Part shown: positions 8,899 through 17,342 of the stretch, piece after piece
Layout: each line of letters begins with the position of its first letter
Numbering within the stretch: position 1 is the stretch's first letter
From: Halobacteriales archaeon QS_4_69_31
Lineage (GTDB): Archaea; Halobacteriota; Halobacteria; Halobacteriales; Haloarculaceae
NCBI GenBank assembly: GCA_003021655.1
Contig: PXRP01000049.1
Span: forward strand, 1-55,858
Direction of reading: 5' to 3'
Length of the DNA: 55,858 nt
Translations under genes and position numbers: made by a program
The notes under the pieces: generated by a model
What the model was told of the DNA's origin: nothing
What the model saw: the letters and a program-made list of their open reading frames with translations, nothing else
Database searches by the model: none

Positions 8899-9360
8899 AT
8901 GGCGTCGGCGACGGCGGTCGAGTTCGCCACCGCGGGGGTCGTCCTCGTGGCGACCGTGACGGCGGGAACAATCGCCCACGAGTTCGCACACGCCACCGTG
9001 CTCCGGTCGCTGTCGGTCCCCGCCGAAGTCGTCTTCCTCCCCAATGAGGGGGAGGCGGGACTGCTCGGCAGCGTGAGCGGACGCTGGGCGACGGTCAGGC
9101 CGACAGGCGGCGGGGAGAGGCTCTCGGCGTGGCGGCTGCGCGCCGCCGGGCTGGCGCCGCTGTGTCTCCTCGTCCCGTTCGTGCTGGTCCCGCTGGGCGT
9201 CGCGCCGAACCCGCTCGCGGGCGGTCGGCCGGCGGTCGCGGCGGCCGCGGTCGGTCTCGCCGGCTGTGCGCTCCCCAGTCCGCAGGACTTCGCGCTGGTG
9301 TGGTACCCCAAGGCGGCGCTGGCCGCCCACCGGTGCGACTGCGACGCCGGCGACTCCTGA
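8899..9360 (+). CDS. Membrane protein with HExxH motif (M50-like)
   Basis: 153 residues from the ATG at 8899; an in-frame GTG lies at 8887. The first helix (EFATAGVVLVATVTAGTIA) leads into AHEFAHATVL, a HExxH zinc-protease motif of the kind seen in site-2-protease-like integral membrane proteins. Further helices follow (LAPLCLLVPFVLVPLGV, AVAAAAVGLAGCAL), and the tail has DFALVWYPKAAL. No family name is certain; an intramembrane or membrane-embedded metalloprotease-like role is inferred from the motif alone. Confidence 0.6.
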   Translation: MASATAVEFATAGVVLVATVTAGTIAHEFAHATVLRSLSVPAEVVFLPNEGEAGLLGSVSGRWATVRPTGGGERLSAWRLRAAGLAPLCLLVPFVLVPLGVAPNPLAGGRPAVAAAAVGLAGCALPSPQDFALVWYPKAALAAHRCDCDAGDS

Positions 9361-9404
9361 GACGGGCGGCGTCCGGTGGCCGGGGAGGCGTCGGAACGGC
9401 CGTG

Positions 9405-9680
9405 TTACTGGTTGCCGATCATCTTCTGAACGGACTCCCGGATGTTGCGGGTCGGGTTCGTCAGCGCACGGACCTGCCGGCGCGTCTCCCTGACCGACAG
9501 GTAGTTCGACAGCGAGAGGATCGTCGGGGCCCACAGGCCGACGAAGATACCGCGCTCGCGGTCGCCTTTGACGTAGAAGTAGTACCACGCCAGCGCAATG
9601 GACGCGACGGACGCGACGACGGTCGGGTCCTGGGACGTTTCGGCGGCCATCGTGCCGGCTTTGTCTGTGGCTCGTGACAT
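9405..9680 (-). CDS. Haloarchaeal small membrane protein, unknown
   Basis: 91 residues from the ATG at 9680; an in-frame TTG precedes it. There are two hydrophobic stretches (TVVASVASIALAWYYFYVK and GIFVGLWAPTILSLSNYL), then a basic amphipathic tail ending RNIRESVQKMIGNQ. It looks like a conserved small haloarchaeal membrane protein but I cannot assign a function. Confidence 0.6.
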   Translation of the reverse strand: MSRATDKAGTMAAETSQDPTVVASVASIALAWYYFYVKGDRERGIFVGLWAPTILSLSNYLSVRETRRQVRALTNPTRNIRESVQKMIGNQ

Positions 9681-9840
9681 CAACTGCTCTGACGGACGCG
9701 AGCCTCTTTGTTATGTTCGGGGAGAGAACAGTAGGACGGGGCAAACCCGCCGATCGCGACCGGTCGCCGGCGGCGGGCCACCGGACTGGCGCCCTCGACG
9801 GAGACGAGAGTCCGGTAATCCCGGCCTATCGGAGCCGTAG

Positions 9841-9848
9841 TTTTAATA
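9841..9848 (+). promoter_or_regulatory. TATA element for the 64-residue ORF
   Basis: ttttaata lies 27-34 bp before the ATG at 9875, the spacing expected for a leaderless haloarchaeal transcript. Confidence 0.5.
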
Positions 9849-9874
9849 GAGCGGACGGAAACGGGTCACCCAGG

Positions 9875-10069
9875 ATGGACACTCCGGTACCGACAGACAT
9901 GGCCGACCGGTCGCGGGTGTTGCCCCTGGTTCGGGCGACGCACAACCAGCTCGAGGTCGACTTCCTCCCGCCGTACGGCGACCCGGAGGTGAGTATTCCG
10001 GGGGAGTTTCTCACGTACCTCGTCGTCGGCGGCATCGTCGTCGAGGTCCTCGAATGCGTCCGGAGGTAG
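9875..10069 (+). CDS. Small haloarchaeal protein, unknown
   Basis: 64 residues. A well-placed TATA box supports this start. The chain contains ATHNQLEVDFLPPYGDPEV followed by a hydrophobic segment (FLTYLVVGGIVVEVLECV) and a basic end. I do not recognise the family. Small size and one hydrophobic stretch suggest membrane association. Confidence 0.5.
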   Translation: MDTPVPTDMADRSRVLPLVRATHNQLEVDFLPPYGDPEVSIPGEFLTYLVVGGIVVEVLECVRR

Positions 10070-10406
10070 TCACGCGCCGGGCGGCCTGACCACAGGCTGC
10101 GGGTCGGACTCAGGGCGTGAGCAACTGTGTCAACCGGTGAGGTAATCCACCCGGCGGTCGAGTCTGAAACTGCTGGCCCGACAGGGGAAACGTGAGGGGC
10201 GCGGCGGACTCGCTTCCCGAGGTCGCAGGGCCAGCCCCCCGAGGGAAGGGACGCCTCGGAAGCGACCGCCGCGTTGTCGCACGAGGAACCGCAACCGGCA
10301 TGGGTGGGCCGACGGGCCGGGTTTCGGCACTCCACCGTCCCGATTCAATTGGGGTGGGCCTCGAACGTGGACTATCATTACACAGCGATCCGCTCGGAGC
10401 GGGGCT
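10070..10406. other. Intergenic region without a recognised gene
   Basis: 337 bp between the 64-residue ORF and the creatininase gene. Several frames are open because of GC bias, but none has family-like composition, a promoter at the right distance, or recognisable motifs. I see no tRNA-like fold or insertion-sequence end here. Confidence 0.4.
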
Positions 10407-11180
10407 TCAGACGTGTGGTTTCGGCAGAAGGTCTTCGAAGTCCTGGGCGGCGAGCCACTCACAGAGCCGAACAAGTTGTTCCGTCGCCGCCTCGAACAGT
10501 TGCTCCCCCTTCTCGCGGGTGGCGTCGGTCTGGTCGCCCAGGACGCCGTTCCCGGCGTTGTCGATGGCGTCGTAGAAGGTGCGGGCGCCGAACTGGCGGG
10601 TCCCGTCGTAGTTCTCGACGTCGCTGATACCGCCGTCCCGGGCGGCCTCGAACCGGTCTTCCCGGACGATGTCGGGGTCGATGTGGAGCATCATGGCCGT
10701 CTCCTTGGGGCCGCCGTGGGGCCCGTTCGAGGCGAAGAGCTCGTCCACGAGGTCGGGGATGGATTCGTCCCACATCCACTCGACGGCGTACGCGGCGTGG
10801 TCGTCGCGGAGGCGGCGGCCGACCTCCCGGAGGTGGGCGACGTTGCCGCCGTGGGCGTTGACGTAGACCACGCGATCGACCCCGTGGTAGGTGAGGTTGC
10901 GCGTCAGCGACTCGACGTACTCGCGGAAGGCGGGCGGGTCGACCCACATGGTGCCGTGGAACTGCCGGTGGTGGGGGCTGACGCCCACGGGGATCGTCGG
11001 GGTACAGAGATACCCCGTCCGCTCGGCGGCCTCGCGGGCCAGCGCCTCCGCGATGCGGTGGTCGGTCGACTCCGGGAGGTGGGGGCCGTGCTGTTCGGTC
11101 GACCCGAGCGGTACCAGAGCCAACGACTCCTCCGCGAAGTACTCGCCCAGGTCCGGCCAGGTCCGGTCTCCGAGATACAT
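10407..11180 (-). CDS. Creatininase / ArfB-type amidohydrolase
   Basis: 257 residues. The creatininase family hydrolyses amide bonds with a di-metal centre; archaeal members include ArfB, the formylamino-pyrimidine deformylase of riboflavin and F420 synthesis. Metal-site motifs are visible: GSTEQHGPHLP (about residues 27-37), DHRIAEA, HHRQFHGTMW and NAHGGN, with a late Glu (GPKETAMM). The ATG at 11180 is chosen because homology starts at MYLGDRTWPDL. With ribH in the same window, an ArfB-like role is attractive but not shown. Confidence 0.8.
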   Translation of the reverse strand: MYLGDRTWPDLGEYFAEESLALVPLGSTEQHGPHLPESTDHRIAEALAREAAERTGYLCTPTIPVGVSPHHRQFHGTMWVDPPAFREYVESLTRNLTYHGVDRVVYVNAHGGNVAHLREVGRRLRDDHAAYAVEWMWDESIPDLVDELFASNGPHGGPKETAMMLHIDPDIVREDRFEAARDGGISDVENYDGTRQFGARTFYDAIDNAGNGVLGDQTDATREKGEQLFEAATEQLVRLCEWLAAQDFEDLLPKPHV

Positions 11181-11462
11181 ACCGGCCCGTCGGGCCGGGA
11201 GGGCTTGTGCTTTCTCACCGGGGCGGGAAACGCCCGCCAGCGGGGACGGGACGGAACGGAACGGGACGGAAAACCCTCCGCCCGCCGTGACGGGACCCCC
11301 GGCCCGCGGACGGGACCGTCGGGACGGCCCGGAGCGAGCGCGGGACTGGCCCGCGGGGTCGACCGCGCCCGCCGGCCGACCGCCCGCGAGCGGGTCCGGC
11401 GCGACCAGCACGAACGGGCCGGACCGGACAGTTCTTTAGGGGCGTTCGGCGTAGCTAGGGAC
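11181..11462. repeat. Simple repeat and duplicated fragment upstream of creatininase gene
   Basis: An imperfect (gggacggaac)n tract occupies about 11241-11272. The stretch around 11360-11412, read on the minus strand, closely matches the M50-like gene around 9176-9240: about 40 nt with two mismatches, plus an adjacent 13-nt exact match (cgttcgtgctggt). It therefore looks like a decayed inverted partial copy. No gene is supported here. Confidence 0.45.
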
Positions 11463-12119
11463 ATGCGGTACGTCACGCTCCTGGTCAGGCCGAGCGACCG
11501 AGAGGCGTTCCACCCGGTCGGCGAGCGGATCGTCCGCGACCCCGCGGTCACGGGCGAGGCGATCCACCGGCTGAACGACCTCGGGGACGGGACGGTGTCG
11601 ATGCTGGCCGAGGTGTCGGGCGACGCTGACCGCTACCGGGGGATCCTCGCGGAGTCGCCCGAGGTCCACGAGTTCACCGTCGTCGAGGGGGAGGGCGAGA
11701 CGGCCTACGGCTACTCGCGGACCGAGACCAACGACCTCGTCGAGCACATGCTCGACCGCGACCGCGGCCGGGCACTGGTCCGGGAGATGCCGATCGAACT
11801 CACCGACAGCGGGGCCCAGCGGGTGACCCTCGTCGGGACCCGGGAGGCGTTCGGTCGCACCGAGTACGACCCGCCCGATGGCGTCGAGATCGAGATCGAA
11901 CGCACCGGCGACTACCGGCCCGAGGGCGGCCGCCTGGTCGACGGGCTGACCGCCCGCCAGCGGGAGGTCCTCGAGGCCGCCGTCGAGGTGGGCTACTACG
12001 AGACGCCGCGCCAGGCGACACAGGAAGACGTCGCCGAACTGGTCGGCTGTTCGCCGGCGACGGTCGGCGAACACCTCCAGAAGGTCGAACGCTCCGTGTT
12101 CAGGTCCCTCGTCGGGTGA
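11463..12119 (+). CDS. Bacterio-opsin-activator-like HTH regulator
   Basis: 218 residues. The N-terminal mixed alpha/beta sensor-like part (MRYVTLLVRPSDREAFHP) is followed by the C-terminal HTH_10 domain: LTARQREVLEAAVEVGYY, then EDVAELVGCSPATVGEHLQKVE. This arrangement is the haloarchaea-specific family related to the Bat regulator. Expected to act as a DNA-binding transcription factor; ligand and targets unknown. ATG at 11463, stop at 12117-12119. The only TATA-like sequence upstream (ttcttta) is weak. Confidence 0.87.
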   Translation: MRYVTLLVRPSDREAFHPVGERIVRDPAVTGEAIHRLNDLGDGTVSMLAEVSGDADRYRGILAESPEVHEFTVVEGEGETAYGYSRTETNDLVEHMLDRDRGRALVREMPIELTDSGAQRVTLVGTREAFGRTEYDPPDGVEIEIERTGDYRPEGGRLVDGLTARQREVLEAAVEVGYYETPRQATQEDVAELVGCSPATVGEHLQKVERSVFRSLVG

Positions 12120-12185
12120 CAGTCGGCGGTCGGTTCGCTCGTCCTGCGCGTGGACCTGAACCCGCCGGATTCCGCCCGCTCCGTG

Positions 12186-13274
12186 TCAGGCGTCGTCCTC
12201 GAAGACGAAGGTCCCGTTCTCCTGGACGACCTCGCCGTCGACCTCGATGCGGGAGTCCTCGCTCATGTCGACGATCATGTCGACGTGGACCGCCGAGTCG
12301 TTGTGTTCGTTGCCCTCGCCGACGGTCTCCTCGTAGGCTCGTCCGACCGCCATGTGGACGGTGTCGCCCATCTTCTCGTCGAACAGCATGTTGTACGAGA
12401 ACCGGTCGATAGCGCGGTTCATGCCGATCCCGAGTTCGCCCAGGCGACTCGCGCCCGCGTCGGTCTCCAGTACTTCGGTCAGCACGGACTCGTTTTTCCC
12501 GGCGGCGTGGTCGACCGCCTCGCCGTCCGCGAAGGTGAGGCGGACGTCGGTGACCTCCCGGCCCTGGTGGTAGAGGGGCTTGTCGAAGTAGACCTCGCCC
12601 TCAACGGAGTCGGGGTGGGGCGCGGTGAACACCTCGCCCCCGGGGAGGTTCTTCTCGCCGTAGTCGTTCAGCGCGGGGTTGCCGTCGACCCGCATCGTCA
12701 CGTCGGTCTCGGCCCCCGAGACGATCCGGACCTCGCTGGCGTCGTCCAGGACCGCGACCATTTGGCTCTGGAACTCCCGGACCGCGTCCCAGTCGCGCAG
12801 GATGGCGTCCCAGACGAAGTTCTCGTAGCCCTCGGTGCTCGTCCGGGCGAGTTGCGCGTTGGCGGGGGCGGGGTACTGCGTGAGACACCACCGCCCGGAG
12901 AGGCGCTCGTCGAGCAGCGGCTGGGTGGCCCGGTTGTACGCGGCCTGCGTCTCGGAGTCGACGTCGCTGGTCTCGGTGACGTTGTCGCTGCCCCTGACCG
13001 CGACGTAGACGTCCATCTCCTCGTAGAGGGCCATCACGTGCTCGGACAGCGAGAAGTCGCCGTCGTGGTTGCGGAGGAACGCGCGCCTGAACCGCCCGTC
13101 CGCGCGGCTCTGGACGGCCAGCGGGTGGGCGCCGCGGTCGGCGGCGACCTCGTGGAGGGCGGTCACCAGGTCCTCCGCGACCGGGTGGGCGTCGATGACG
13201 ACGTTGTCACCCTCCTGCAGGTCGACGGAGTGGTCACAGACCGTCTCGGCGTGTTCGCGAACGCGTGGGTCCAT
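12186..13274 (-). CDS. M29 family aminopeptidase
   Basis: 362 residues, typical for thermophilic-type M29 metallo-aminopeptidases (aminopeptidase T/AmpS). Recognisable conserved stretches are GDNVVIDAHPVAEDLV near the N-terminus, GYENFVWDAILRDWDA in the middle, PGGEVFTAPHPDSVEGEVYF, and the C-terminal metal-ligand region LGELGIGMN...DEKMGDTVHMAVG. Removes N-terminal residues from peptides in the cytoplasm. The ATG at 13274 matches the family start (MDPRVREHAE). Confidence 0.92.
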   Translation of the reverse strand: MDPRVREHAETVCDHSVDLQEGDNVVIDAHPVAEDLVTALHEVAADRGAHPLAVQSRADGRFRRAFLRNHDGDFSLSEHVMALYEEMDVYVAVRGSDNVTETSDVDSETQAAYNRATQPLLDERLSGRWCLTQYPAPANAQLARTSTEGYENFVWDAILRDWDAVREFQSQMVAVLDDASEVRIVSGAETDVTMRVDGNPALNDYGEKNLPGGEVFTAPHPDSVEGEVYFDKPLYHQGREVTDVRLTFADGEAVDHAAGKNESVLTEVLETDAGASRLGELGIGMNRAIDRFSYNMLFDEKMGDTVHMAVGRAYEETVGEGNEHNDSAVHVDMIVDMSEDSRIEVDGEVVQENGTFVFEDDA

Positions 13275-13318
13275 GCCCGGAGCGTCGGGCGGTGCGGGCA
13301 AAGGGGTTTCGTCGCCGT

Positions 13319-14341
13319 TCAGTCGGCCGTCGCCCGCCACCGCCGGGCGAGGGCGGCGGCCTCGTCGGCGTACTCGGCTCTGGCCGCCGCCCACGCCTCG
13401 CCGCCCGCCTCGCAGTCGGTCGCCAGTTCCGCGAGGTCGTCGGCGTCGTACCGCGAGGCGAGACACATCGCCGCGAAGACCGCCGACTCACTGGGACCGC
13501 CCCCGTCTGGTGCCGTCGCGACCCGTTCGCGGACCCGCTCGGGGTCGGCGGCCAGTGAGACACCGGCATCGATGGATTTGGACATCTTCGGCCCGTCGAA
13601 CCCGGGTATCATCCGCGTGTGGAGGCCGGCGACCCGCCCGGAGACCGACGCGGCGTCCCGGAACTCCCGCGTCCACGGCGTCAGCCCGTGTTCGTCGACG
13701 CCCAGCGCGACGACCACCTGCTCGTAGCTACCCTCGGCCAGCGGGTGCAGGAAGTCCGCGCCGTGCAGGACGGCGCTGTGGGCGTCGGCCGCCTCGGAGG
13801 TCGGCGCCGCCCGGTCGTCCCCCGGACGGCCGCGGTCGTACGCCTCGGCCACCGCCTCGCTCCAGGCCGTCCCGGGGTCGTCGGCCCCGTCCCACTCGTC
13901 GGGCGCGTAGTACCGCGCCAGCCGGTGACCGGTCGCCATCACGTCGCGGGCCTCGGACTGGGTGCGAAGCGTCCCCCGGTCCGGGACGAAACCCAGGTCC
14001 AGCGCGAACGCGCGGTAGCGCTCCGCCAGCCGCCGGACCCGCTCGCGGTCGGCGCCGCCGTGGTAGGGCTCTAGATCCGCCAGCACGAACTGGACGTCCA
14101 GCCCCGCCTCCTGTAACGCGACGCCGGTCAGGAGCTGTCCGACCGTCCCCAAGTGGGGCGGTCCCGTCATCCCGGCGCCCATACAGACCAGGGTCGGCCG
14201 CTCGCGGGCGGCCGCGACCGTCTCGCGGCCGTCGACGGCGACGAACCGCCGTTCCAGCGGCGCCAGCCAGTCGATCCCCGCGACGCGGTCGTACCCGTTG
14301 TGTGCCCTGACGGCCTCGTAGTGGTCGGCGAGACGCGACAT
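13319..14341 (-). CDS. Class I aminoacyl-tRNA-synthetase-like protein (Trp/Tyr type)
   Basis: 340 residues. A Rossmann catalytic domain carries a HIGH-like loop (MTGPPHLGTVGQL) near residue 60 and an intact KMSKS (GPKMSKSIDAG) near residue 255, with GVDEHGL between them. No anticodon-binding extension typical of archaeal TrpRS (about 500 residues) is present. It is a synthetase paralogue closest by eye to the Trp/Tyr group. Whether it charges a tRNA or acts on another substrate is unclear. ATG at 14341; divergent from ltaE with about 105 bp between starts. Confidence 0.65.
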   Translation of the reverse strand: MSRLADHYEAVRAHNGYDRVAGIDWLAPLERRFVAVDGRETVAAARERPTLVCMGAGMTGPPHLGTVGQLLTGVALQEAGLDVQFVLADLEPYHGGADRERVRRLAERYRAFALDLGFVPDRGTLRTQSEARDVMATGHRLARYYAPDEWDGADDPGTAWSEAVAEAYDRGRPGDDRAAPTSEAADAHSAVLHGADFLHPLAEGSYEQVVVALGVDEHGLTPWTREFRDAASVSGRVAGLHTRMIPGFDGPKMSKSIDAGVSLAADPERVRERVATAPDGGGPSESAVFAAMCLASRYDADDLAELATDCEAGGEAWAAARAEYADEAAALARRWRATAD

Positions 14342-14445
14342 AGCGGCACGTTCGAGCGCCGGCTTGAAATGTTAATTTGTGACGAGATACCACGTACCAA
14401 GGAGACCGGACCAGCTATTTCCGGGTCGCGGTCGAATCCGGGTCC

Positions 14446-15350
14446 ATGATCGACCTGCGCAGCGACACGGTGACGCGACCGAGCGAGGCGATGCGCGAGG
14501 CCGCCCGCGACGCCGAGGTGGGCGACGACGTCTACGGCGAGGACCCCACCGTCAACGAACTCGAAGCCCGGGTGGCCGACGTGCTCGGAACGGAGGACGC
14601 ACTCCTCGTCCCCTCGGGGACGATGGGCAACCAGGTGGCCGCCCGGACCCACACCGACCGCGGGCAGGAGGTGGTCTGTGAGCGCGAGAGCCACGTCTAC
14701 AAGTGGGAACTGGGCGGCCTCGCCCAGCACTCGGGGCTGCAGGTCCGGCCAGTCGCGGGCGACGATCGGGGCGTGCTCGCCCCCGAACAGGTCCGCGAGG
14801 CCCACGTGGCGGCCGACGACCACCGCCCGGGGACGGGTCTGCTCACGCTGGAGAACACCCACAACAGCAAGGGTGGGACGGCCCTCGCCCCGGAGACGGT
14901 CGACGCCGCCGTGGACGCTGCCCACGAGCGCGGCGTCCCGGTCCACCTCGACGGCGCGCGCCTGTTCAACGCCGCGGTCGCCCAAGACGTCCCCGCGAGC
15001 CGGTTCGTCGAGCCGGTCGACTCCGCGATGGCCTGTCTCTCGAAGGGGCTGGGTGCGCCCGTCGGGTCGGTGCTGGCCGGCGACGCGGCGTTCGTCGAGC
15101 GGGCCCACCGCGTCCGCAAGCTCATGGGCGGGGGGATGCGCCAGGCCGGCATCGTCGCGGCGCCTGGCCTGCTGGCACTGGAGGGCCGGGACCGGCTCGC
15201 CGAGGACCACGAGCGCGCCCCGCCTGCGAGCGGGAAGGCGTCGGGTGTGTCCCGTTCGGCGACTACCGCGTGCGGTTCTGTACCCACCGGGACGTCGACG
15301 ACGGGGACGTCCGGGAGGCGCTGGCGGCCGTCGAGCGGGCGGTCACCTGA
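14446..15350 (+). pseudogene. ltaE: Low-specificity threonine aldolase, internal deletion with frameshift
   Basis: PLP enzyme that cleaves L-threonine or allo-threonine to glycine and acetaldehyde. The first 258 residues are normal: MIDLRSDTVTRPSEAM, GDDVYGEDPTVNELE, HLDGARLFNA and the PLP lysine in CLSKGLGAP (Lys200). After LAEDHERA (nt 15219) the homologous reading jumps to another frame (ACEREGVGCVPFGDYRVRF) and ends at 15350. The two pieces total about 300 residues against about 340 for the family, so roughly 40 codons of the small C-terminal domain are missing. The first frame reads on as unrelated sequence. Confidence 0.85.
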
Positions 15351-15402
15351 CTCGTCGGGGAGAGCGAGTGCCCGGTCGAGTCAGGCGACTGTCCCGACGG
15401 TC

Positions 15403-15528
15403 TCACTGGTCCATGCCTTCCTTGAAAGCCGTGGCGGTCCGGCGGAGGAAAAGGAAGACGGCGAAGAAAAACAGGACGAGCACGCCCACGATCCCGACGA
15501 GGACGAGGTCGACACTCCCGTGGAACAT
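15403..15528 (-). CDS. 41-residue single-span membrane protein
   Basis: A very short gene: MFHGSVDLVLVGIVGVL begins one hydrophobic helix (through FFFAVFLFL), followed by a basic-amphipathic tail RRTATAFKEGMDQ. The helix followed by RRT and an acidic end is a common layout of conserved haloarchaeal small membrane proteins. Codon usage is normal for the genome. Convergent with the broken ltaE. Function unknown. Confidence 0.6.
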   Translation of the reverse strand: MFHGSVDLVLVGIVGVLVLFFFAVFLFLRRTATAFKEGMDQ

Positions 15529-15690
15529 GCCCCGGGGTAGCCGGCGGGCGCCAATAGAGGTTTCGGGTCGGGGACCGGACGGGCCGAGTGACCACGCCCC
15601 ACGGACCGACGGCCCGCGAGCCGGAGCCGCTGGAACGGGCGTGACACGTCATAAGACTGATAGCCCCGCAGTTCGAACGGGTGAGACGAG

Positions 15691-16386
15691 ATGTCGCTCC
15701 TGCCCTCCAAACCCGACACGGCCGCGGCCGACGAGGCGGAGCCGCGGGTCGTCGGGGTCGAAAGCGACGACGCGGACGAGCTTCTCTCTGCGCTCTCCTC
15801 GGCGACCGCCCGCCGGCTCCTCGGGGAACTCCACGAGGAGCCCGCGCCCCCGGCCGAACTCTCCGAGCGCGTCGACACCAGCCTCCAGAACGCCCAGTAC
15901 CACCTCGAAAAACTGGAGGGGGCGGGTGCCGTCACGGTGGTCGACACCGCCTACTCCGAGAAGGGCCGCGAGATGGACGTCTACGCGCCGGCCGACCAGC
16001 CGCTGGTCATCTTCGCCGGCAACGACGACGACACGACGAGCATCCGCACCGCCCTGACGCGACTGCTCGGCGGCCTCGGGGTCCTAGCGGTCGCGAGCGC
16101 GCTCGTCCAGCAAGTGTTCGGCGGCGGCCTCGGCGCCCTGTTCGGGACCTCGTCGGACGGCGCGGGCGGCGGGGCGGCCGGGGCCACCCCGACCCCGACC
16201 GTCGCCGACGCCGCCGCGGCCAGGACGCCGACGCCCGCGGCGGAGACGGCGACCCCGGCGCCGAGCGGCGGGGCCGGCCAGATGGCGACCGACGCCGCCG
16301 CCGGACTCCCCCCAGGGGTAGTCTTTTTCATCGGTGGCGCGACCGTCCTCCTGGTCGGGTTCGCGGCGTGGTACCTCTCCCAGTGA
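15691..16386 (+). CDS. ArsR-type winged-helix protein with membrane segments
   Basis: 231 residues. The N-terminal winged-helix domain (ELLSALSSATARRLLGELHE, then SLQNAQYHLEKLEGAGAVTV) spans about residues 30-100. A weakly hydrophobic segment (LLGGLGVLAVASALVQQV), a low-complexity Thr/Pro/Ala linker and a C-terminal helix (GVVFFIGGATVLLVGFAAWYL) follow. The layout is a membrane-anchored transcriptional regulator common in haloarchaea. Its 3' end, including the stop, is partly duplicated just downstream. Confidence 0.82.
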   Translation: MSLLPSKPDTAAADEAEPRVVGVESDDADELLSALSSATARRLLGELHEEPAPPAELSERVDTSLQNAQYHLEKLEGAGAVTVVDTAYSEKGREMDVYAPADQPLVIFAGNDDDTTSIRTALTRLLGGLGVLAVASALVQQVFGGGLGALFGTSSDGAGGGAAGATPTPTVADAAAARTPTPAAETATPAPSGGAGQMATDAAAGLPPGVVFFIGGATVLLVGFAAWYLSQ

Positions 16387-16455
16387 GAGGTCGGCGGCCG
16401 TCCCCGTCGTCACCTTCGCGGCGCGATGGTTCTCCCGATGAGAGACCGGCGGCGC
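16362..16455. repeat. Diverged duplication of the regulator gene 3' end
   Basis: A 39-bp segment spanning the stop codon (16362-16400, starting ttcgcggcg) recurs at 16417-16455 with about 30 of 39 bases identical, including tctccc, tgagag and cggcggc blocks. The second copy is non-coding. Confidence 0.55.
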
Positions 16456-16551
16456 GACGCTCCAGGAAGAGTAAAACGGGCGTTTGAGCCTTCGCCGGCT
16501 ACTTGACGAAACGGGTCGTACCCTCACGTGCGCGTCGGCCCGCGCCCGCCG

Positions 16552-17118
16552 TCACTCGCGCCCGGTGACGGCGAGGTCGAACTCGGAGATGACCTCGCCG
16601 CCCGGCGTCACGAGCCGGCCGTTCAGGCCCTCCGCGGTCGGTTCGAGTTCGGCATGTGCCGGGCGGTACCGCCGCGGGTCGGCGTGACTCCCGGGGTTCA
16701 GGACCGCTCTCTCCCCCGCCGGCTCCCAGCCCGGCCGGTGGGAGTGGCCGACGACGACGACGTCGGCGTCAGCTTCCCGCCGCAGATACCCCAGCCCAGT
16801 CCGACTGTGGTCGTGGCCGTGGACCACGACGAACCGGACGCCCGCCCGCTCTATGACCTCGGTCGCCGCGAGTCTGCGCCGGACCGCCGCGTCGTCGTTG
16901 TTGCCCGCGACGGCGACGAACTCGTCCGCCCTGCTCCCGTCCTCGCCCCCGTCTCTGTCACCCACCGCTTCGGCCCGGAACGCGTCGAGTACCGCGTCTG
17001 TCGTGAAATCGCCCGCGTGGACCACGAGCTCCGCCGTCCGGACCGCCCGGAGCGTCCGCCCCTCGAGCCGGTGGCCGTCGGTCCCGTGGGTGTCCGATAC
17101 GACGACGATCACAGTCAC
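16552..17118 (-). CDS. YfcE/MJ0936-type metallophosphoesterase
   Basis: 188 residues. Calcineurin-like phosphoesterase with the full motif set: VVSDTHG, VVHAGDFTT, AVAGNNDD, VVHGHDHS and VVGHSHRP. These place it with the small archaeal phosphodiesterases. Physiological substrate unknown. The GTG at 17118 is chosen; a TATA-like ttttat about 20 nt upstream fits either this GTG or the next one two codons on. The flanking sequence ends in gcgctccaggaagag and no operon partner is evident. Confidence 0.87.
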   Translation of the reverse strand: MTVIVVVSDTHGTDGHRLEGRTLRAVRTAELVVHAGDFTTDAVLDAFRAEAVGDRDGGEDGSRADEFVAVAGNNDDAAVRRRLAATEVIERAGVRFVVVHGHDHSRTGLGYLRREADADVVVVGHSHRPGWEPAGERAVLNPGSHADPRRYRPAHAELEPTAEGLNGRLVTPGGEVISEFDLAVTGRE

Positions 17119-17237
17119 GGCCAGGTCGCCGACCGATAAAACCCCCACGACACGACCGGAACGCTGGCCCCGACGCGGGGGTCCCGACCGCGACGGCGCC
17201 GCGTCGAGACACCGAAAGACCGCGTCCGCGGACGCCC

Positions 17238-17294
17238 GCGGCGTCGACGCGGGGTCGTGACGGCCGCGGCGTCAACGTGGGGGCCGTGACGGCC
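17238..17294. repeat. Tandem ~28-bp repeat upstream of the cation exporter
   Basis: Copies at 17238-17265 and 17266-17294 share gcggcgtcracgyggggncgtgacggcc. The array ends about 18 bp before the TATA element of the downstream gene, so it might influence its transcription or just be a slippage product. Confidence 0.55.
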
Positions 17295-17342
17295 GGGTCG
17301 ACATCACGGGGTTTTTGTATCGGCCGCGCGACAGATCCCGCG

